A stretch of 64,000 nucleotides of DNA from Trichomonas vaginalis G3 (taxonomy: Eukaryota > Parabasalia > Trichomonadida > Trichomonadidae), in assembly GCF_026262505.1 (NCBI RefSeq), contig NC_067207.1:19498082-19562081 (forward strand), in the 5' to 3' direction. A model generated the notes under the pieces. The model was not told where the DNA came from. It did no database searches and saw only the letters and a list, made by a program, of their open reading frames with translations. Below, piece by piece: positions 60,848 to 64,000 of the stretch. The position numbers and the translations under genes are program-made. Every line of letters starts with the position of its first letter. Position 1 is the stretch's first letter.

Positions 60848-63800
60848 TTATTGAGAGAGACAATTAATTGTATTCATAAGAGATTCTTTCATTGAAGAAA
60901 GCTTTGGAATTCGTGCTAAAAGCTTATCAAAGAGTGGTAAAACAATTTCTTCGCCAACTGTTCTAGAAACTGCAGCAGTTACGTCATCTTTAGATTCCAG
61001 TGCGAAATATCTTCGAAATTCACTAATTTTTGTTATCATTGCACCAATAAGATTCAACTGTTCGTGGTTTGAAGAATCAAAGACTTCAATCTTTTTGTAT
61101 TCTTCTTCAGCATTGAAACAGAAACATTTCGAAAGCATTGGCCAGAAATCTTCATCTATTTCTGGAAGTCCTGAATCCAATGATGCCAACATTGCTCTTT
61201 CAAGTCGAACTAAATAATCAGGATGATCTCCAAAACAAACAGAAGCAGCAGAATTATCATTTGGATCATTCAAGAGCCAGAACAAAGAAGCAATCAATAT
61301 TGCTGACTTTTGTTTCTTCGTGAAAAGTGATTCAGATAATTCCAAAATTGCTGCGGAAAACTGCATGCATTCAACACAAGAACTCCAAAGACCTTTTGAC
61401 ATTTTCATTGCCGATTTTACAAGTCTCCTGCAGATATCAACATTTACATTTCCTTGCAAATTCAGAAGATATATTGAAAGACCAAGCATTTCATCTTTAT
61501 TAAGATTTCCAATCTTGATCTTATAATCCAATGGATCTTGTATCTTCGGAAGGTTGACGAAAATGTTCTTTTTGATTTGTGATTTTAGATTTTTGTTGAA
61601 CAGTCTACAATAATTCGCATGCGATTTAATTATTGGCAAGAAAGCATTAAATGTATAAATAGAATCACCTATTTCCTTTCCAATAAACAACATGAAAATA
61701 TCATCACAGAAATTGATTATAACAGCTTTTTTGCCATAAACATCTGCTTCGAGTTGAGTTTTCTTGTACATCTCGTATTTCAATTCGAAAACATCTCTGT
61801 TTTCTTTCAAAAGCTTATCAATGTCTGGTGTCTTTCTTATATTCCTAAAATCATTCTTCGTTGAGTGTGCGAAATACGAATTTTCCTGTGCATCGTAAAT
61901 ATAAAGACAAGCTTGTTCGAAACCTGCGAAAGAACCAATACCCCTACAAAACTCTGCGAGATTACTAGTTTCCATGTGTTTCTTGGCAACTTCTGTTACA
62001 CCTTGTACAGTTAGTAATCTTTGCTTTTGTATTTTCACGTCTTTCTTGAACTGTTCTTCATCAGTAATGTTAAATGAGAAATTACAAAAAGCTCTTGCGA
62101 TGCTTTCAGAGTTATCATGCAATCTATTCGACAAATTCAAAGGATTTGCACAGAAAATGCCGTATCTCGTTGATCCACGGCTTTCAAAACAAATAAATAC
62201 TGATCTGTAGCTGAATCCTTGTATCGGTTCAAAGTTAGGAAGTTCATTAGGAGATGTTGTGTTTACTATTGAACCTCTTTCGAACTGATCTTTTACGAAT
62301 TTCTCGGAAAAAGCTTTTCTTCCGAATTCGTAAAGTTTCTTTGGATTTTCTCCATCACCTTTTCTATAAACAGTCATTGAATCAACATTCATTGCTTTGT
62401 AAAGAGTATTAAATATATCGTCATGGTTAAATGACATTGCAGCCATTTTTTCTGGTACTAAACTAAAATCTTTTATACCTGCCTCGAGGTGTTCTTTTGA
62501 TTTCGTTTCAGTAACACGTTGAACAACTAAAGACATTGTTGGAGCAATGACCATGGCTGCTTCCAATTGTTCTTCAGTGAATAATGTTCCTCTAGGAGCT
62601 GCTGCACATAAAACTGCAATGCATTCATTTGTTGATGACATGATTGGAGCTCCGTAAAATGATTTTCCAATACACCATGAATCAACTTTTTTGTGACAAA
62701 GTGATTCTTCTAATTTCTGTTCAATGAAGATTCTTCTTGTTTTGGCAATATGATGTGTAATTCCCGCGAAAGGAAGCTTCTTATCCAATGCTGTCTTCTC
62801 TTCTGTCAAAACATTGAAGATGAGCTCGTTGTGGTCGATGAAAAATAGTTTAATTATGTCGGCACCGATTAATTTCGGAAAATTGTTGTCGATAAAAGGA
62901 ACAAGGTTTTCCATTCTATCGATTTTCAGACAATTCCTCTCAAAATCATCAACTTTCTTTTTGTAATCGTTGGGAGTAATGATTCCTGGAGCTTTCTGGT
63001 CAATGATAATGAGTGAAGAGTTAAGAAGAGAGAAGATATCGCCTACAGAGATGTCTTCGTTCTTGAAAGGAAGAGAGGAATCGTCAGATCTGATCGCCAA
63101 AACTGAAGCAGCGTCTCTGGCGGGAACTATGATGCACGATCTGTCTTTGGGGTTAAAGACACTATCAACTTGACGGTTGAAGTTGGGAGATTCTGAAGGG
63201 TGGTTGAAAATTTGAGTTGTAGTTGTTTGAGGGATTAAAGATTTTGGATCTTTGACGTATATTGTGATATCGTTAGGAAGATCACATGCGTAAACTCCTG
63301 TACTAATATCTTTTAAGAAGTAAAATGTTGTATCTGATTCTAAAATTTTTCGAACGGCTTCCATAATTATGGATTTGAAATCAGGCTTGTTTAAATTCAT
63401 GGATAGTACTAAAAATGATGACCATATCAATGAAAATCTCTGTAACTGGTGCCCAGTATAAGAAATAAATCTGGATTTCGAACTTTGAGGGAGATTTTTG
63501 ATAAGATCAGCAAGCATATCTGCATATCCAGGATGTAGTAATGCCTCCAAAATCATTGGTTTGTTCCTTAAAAATTCTTCAGTAGTGTTTGGCGAAATCT
63601 GTGATATAAATGACTCTGTTTCCATGTATTTTATAGTTGTATACTTGTTTGCTTCATCCTTATCTTGTTTTAAAGATAAGCTCGATATTCTTGAGTATAA
63701 CGAGTTTATTCGATCTTGGTTTTCATTCGCTTCTGCAGTGAGCATTTCGATTCTTTCTGATAGTATAGTATTGTTCGATTCTAAATTTGAAATAATCTTT

Positions 63801-63979
63801 TTGGAGTTTTCCGTTAATTTGTTCAAACTTCTCAGAGCTTCAACAGAAGGCTCAGATGGAATAGGATTTTTATCAAAAAAGTGCGGGGATGCTGGTTCTG
63901 TGGAAGGATCTGTCCGAGTTCTGCTTGGTAAAGGCCCCCATTTGGCTCGGAGAGCGCCTGGAGCTCCCTTTTTCTCCAT
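60848..63979 (-). CDS. Multi-GAF protein with PDE-like C-terminal domain, HD motif missing
   Basis: 1043 residues. Disordered, Pro-rich start (GALRAKWGPLPSRTRTDPST), a coiled-coil (about 50-110), then about four GAF-like regions: about 198-325, 355-480 (FAGITHHIAKTRRIF, then GAPIMSSTNECIAVLCAAA), 510-640 and 665-790. The C-terminal about 180 residues resemble a cyclic-nucleotide phosphodiesterase helical bundle, but where active enzymes have HD..HPG.NN the sequence reads ASLFWLLNDPNDNSAAS, so the metal-binding His/Asp pair is not there. Likely a cyclic-nucleotide or small-molecule sensor or regulator without PDE activity. Its 3' end is repeated upstream at 56388 and 57901. The start at 63979 is 21 bases from the window edge. 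Confidence 0.8.
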   Translation of the reverse strand: MEKKGAPGALRAKWGPLPSRTRTDPSTEPASPHFFDKNPIPSEPSVEALRSLNKLTENSKKIISNLESNNTILSERIEMLTAEANENQDRINSLYSRISSLSLKQDKDEANKYTTIKYMETESFISQISPNTTEEFLRNKPMILEALLHPGYADMLADLIKNLPQSSKSRFISYTGHQLQRFSLIWSSFLVLSMNLNKPDFKSIIMEAVRKILESDTTFYFLKDISTGVYACDLPNDITIYVKDPKSLIPQTTTTQIFNHPSESPNFNRQVDSVFNPKDRSCIIVPARDAASVLAIRSDDSSLPFKNEDISVGDIFSLLNSSLIIIDQKAPGIITPNDYKKKVDDFERNCLKIDRMENLVPFIDNNFPKLIGADIIKLFFIDHNELIFNVLTEEKTALDKKLPFAGITHHIAKTRRIFIEQKLEESLCHKKVDSWCIGKSFYGAPIMSSTNECIAVLCAAAPRGTLFTEEQLEAAMVIAPTMSLVVQRVTETKSKEHLEAGIKDFSLVPEKMAAMSFNHDDIFNTLYKAMNVDSMTVYRKGDGENPKKLYEFGRKAFSEKFVKDQFERGSIVNTTSPNELPNFEPIQGFSYRSVFICFESRGSTRYGIFCANPLNLSNRLHDNSESIARAFCNFSFNITDEEQFKKDVKIQKQRLLTVQGVTEVAKKHMETSNLAEFCRGIGSFAGFEQACLYIYDAQENSYFAHSTKNDFRNIRKTPDIDKLLKENRDVFELKYEMYKKTQLEADVYGKKAVIINFCDDIFMLFIGKEIGDSIYTFNAFLPIIKSHANYCRLFNKNLKSQIKKNIFVNLPKIQDPLDYKIKIGNLNKDEMLGLSIYLLNLQGNVNVDICRRLVKSAMKMSKGLWSSCVECMQFSAAILELSESLFTKKQKSAILIASLFWLLNDPNDNSAASVCFGDHPDYLVRLERAMLASLDSGLPEIDEDFWPMLSKCFCFNAEEEYKKIEVFDSSNHEQLNLIGAMITKISEFRRYFALESKDDVTAAVSRTVGEEIVLPLFDKLLARIPKLSSMKESLMNTINCLSQ

Positions 63980-64000
63980 CCTGTCACTTTTACATTAAAG

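Overview
The window looks like nuclear DNA of a parabasalid protist, Trichomonas vaginalis or a close trichomonad. Supporting signs: it is very AT-rich and no introns are visible; several genes have a TCA-type initiator-like element (TCATTTT, TCATTATA, TCATTTG) within about 20 bases upstream of ATG; several stop codons run into TAAA; there is a Polinton/Maverick element next to MULE DNA transposons; and the families present are typical of trichomonads (R2R3 Myb, DYRK and other kinases, Rab GTPases, BEACH protein, F5/8C proteins, Gly-rich GGGGGATDIR-type proteins). The species was not resolved from the sequence alone.

Layout. 1-10845: right part of a Polinton, running out of the left edge. It holds the integrase end, several tiny ORFs, a decayed fibre-like gene, small unknown genes, a packaging ATPase, a decayed capsid gene, pX-like small genes and one terminal repeat region. 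10933-21880: giant BEACH protein (-), Ser/Thr kinase (-), small Cys-containing protein (+). 21881-26431: 4.5 kb with no convincing gene except perhaps one small secreted peptide. 26432-27199: atypical E2F with two winged helices. 27615-28414: internally deleted MULE derivative. 28574-47000: S28-like peptidase homologue without its serine (-), DYRK kinase (+), F5/8C protein (-), TTLL glutamylase (+), Myb (-), Sfi1-like centrin-binding protein (-), Rab (+), membrane protein (+), short protein (+), P4-ATPase (-). 47914-53009: possible DENN-like protein (+), a 3.07 kb MULE with transposase, second Rab (+). 53350-54048: F5/8C paralogue. 54461-60724: tandem array of three Gly-rich genes, one intact and two broken, the third split by a 1.5 kb TTAA-flanked element. 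60848-63979: GAF/PDE-like protein (-).

The host genes are single transcription units. They fall into cytoskeleton/centrosome (TTLL, Sfi1-like), membrane traffic (BEACH, two Rabs, flippase, possible DENN-like), signalling (two kinases, GAF protein), transcription (E2F, Myb) and surface proteins (S28-like, F5/8C pair, Gly-rich array).

The most informative observations are: (i) two MULE copies 21 kb apart in opposite orientation, each with a 10-bp target duplication, one being a clean internal-deletion derivative of the same family; (ii) the Gly-rich array, whose duplication units carry pieces of the 3' end of the neighbouring GAF gene, plus a datable insertion with an exact empty site in a sister copy; (iii) pseudoenzyme candidates (S28 lacking Ser, PDE-like lacking HD); (iv) a common T-rich/TAAATG leader before most Polinton genes and a motif shared by three of its micro-ORFs; (v) a perfect 43-bp inverted repeat at 39768-39900. 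I did not see a convincing wholly new multi-gene system.
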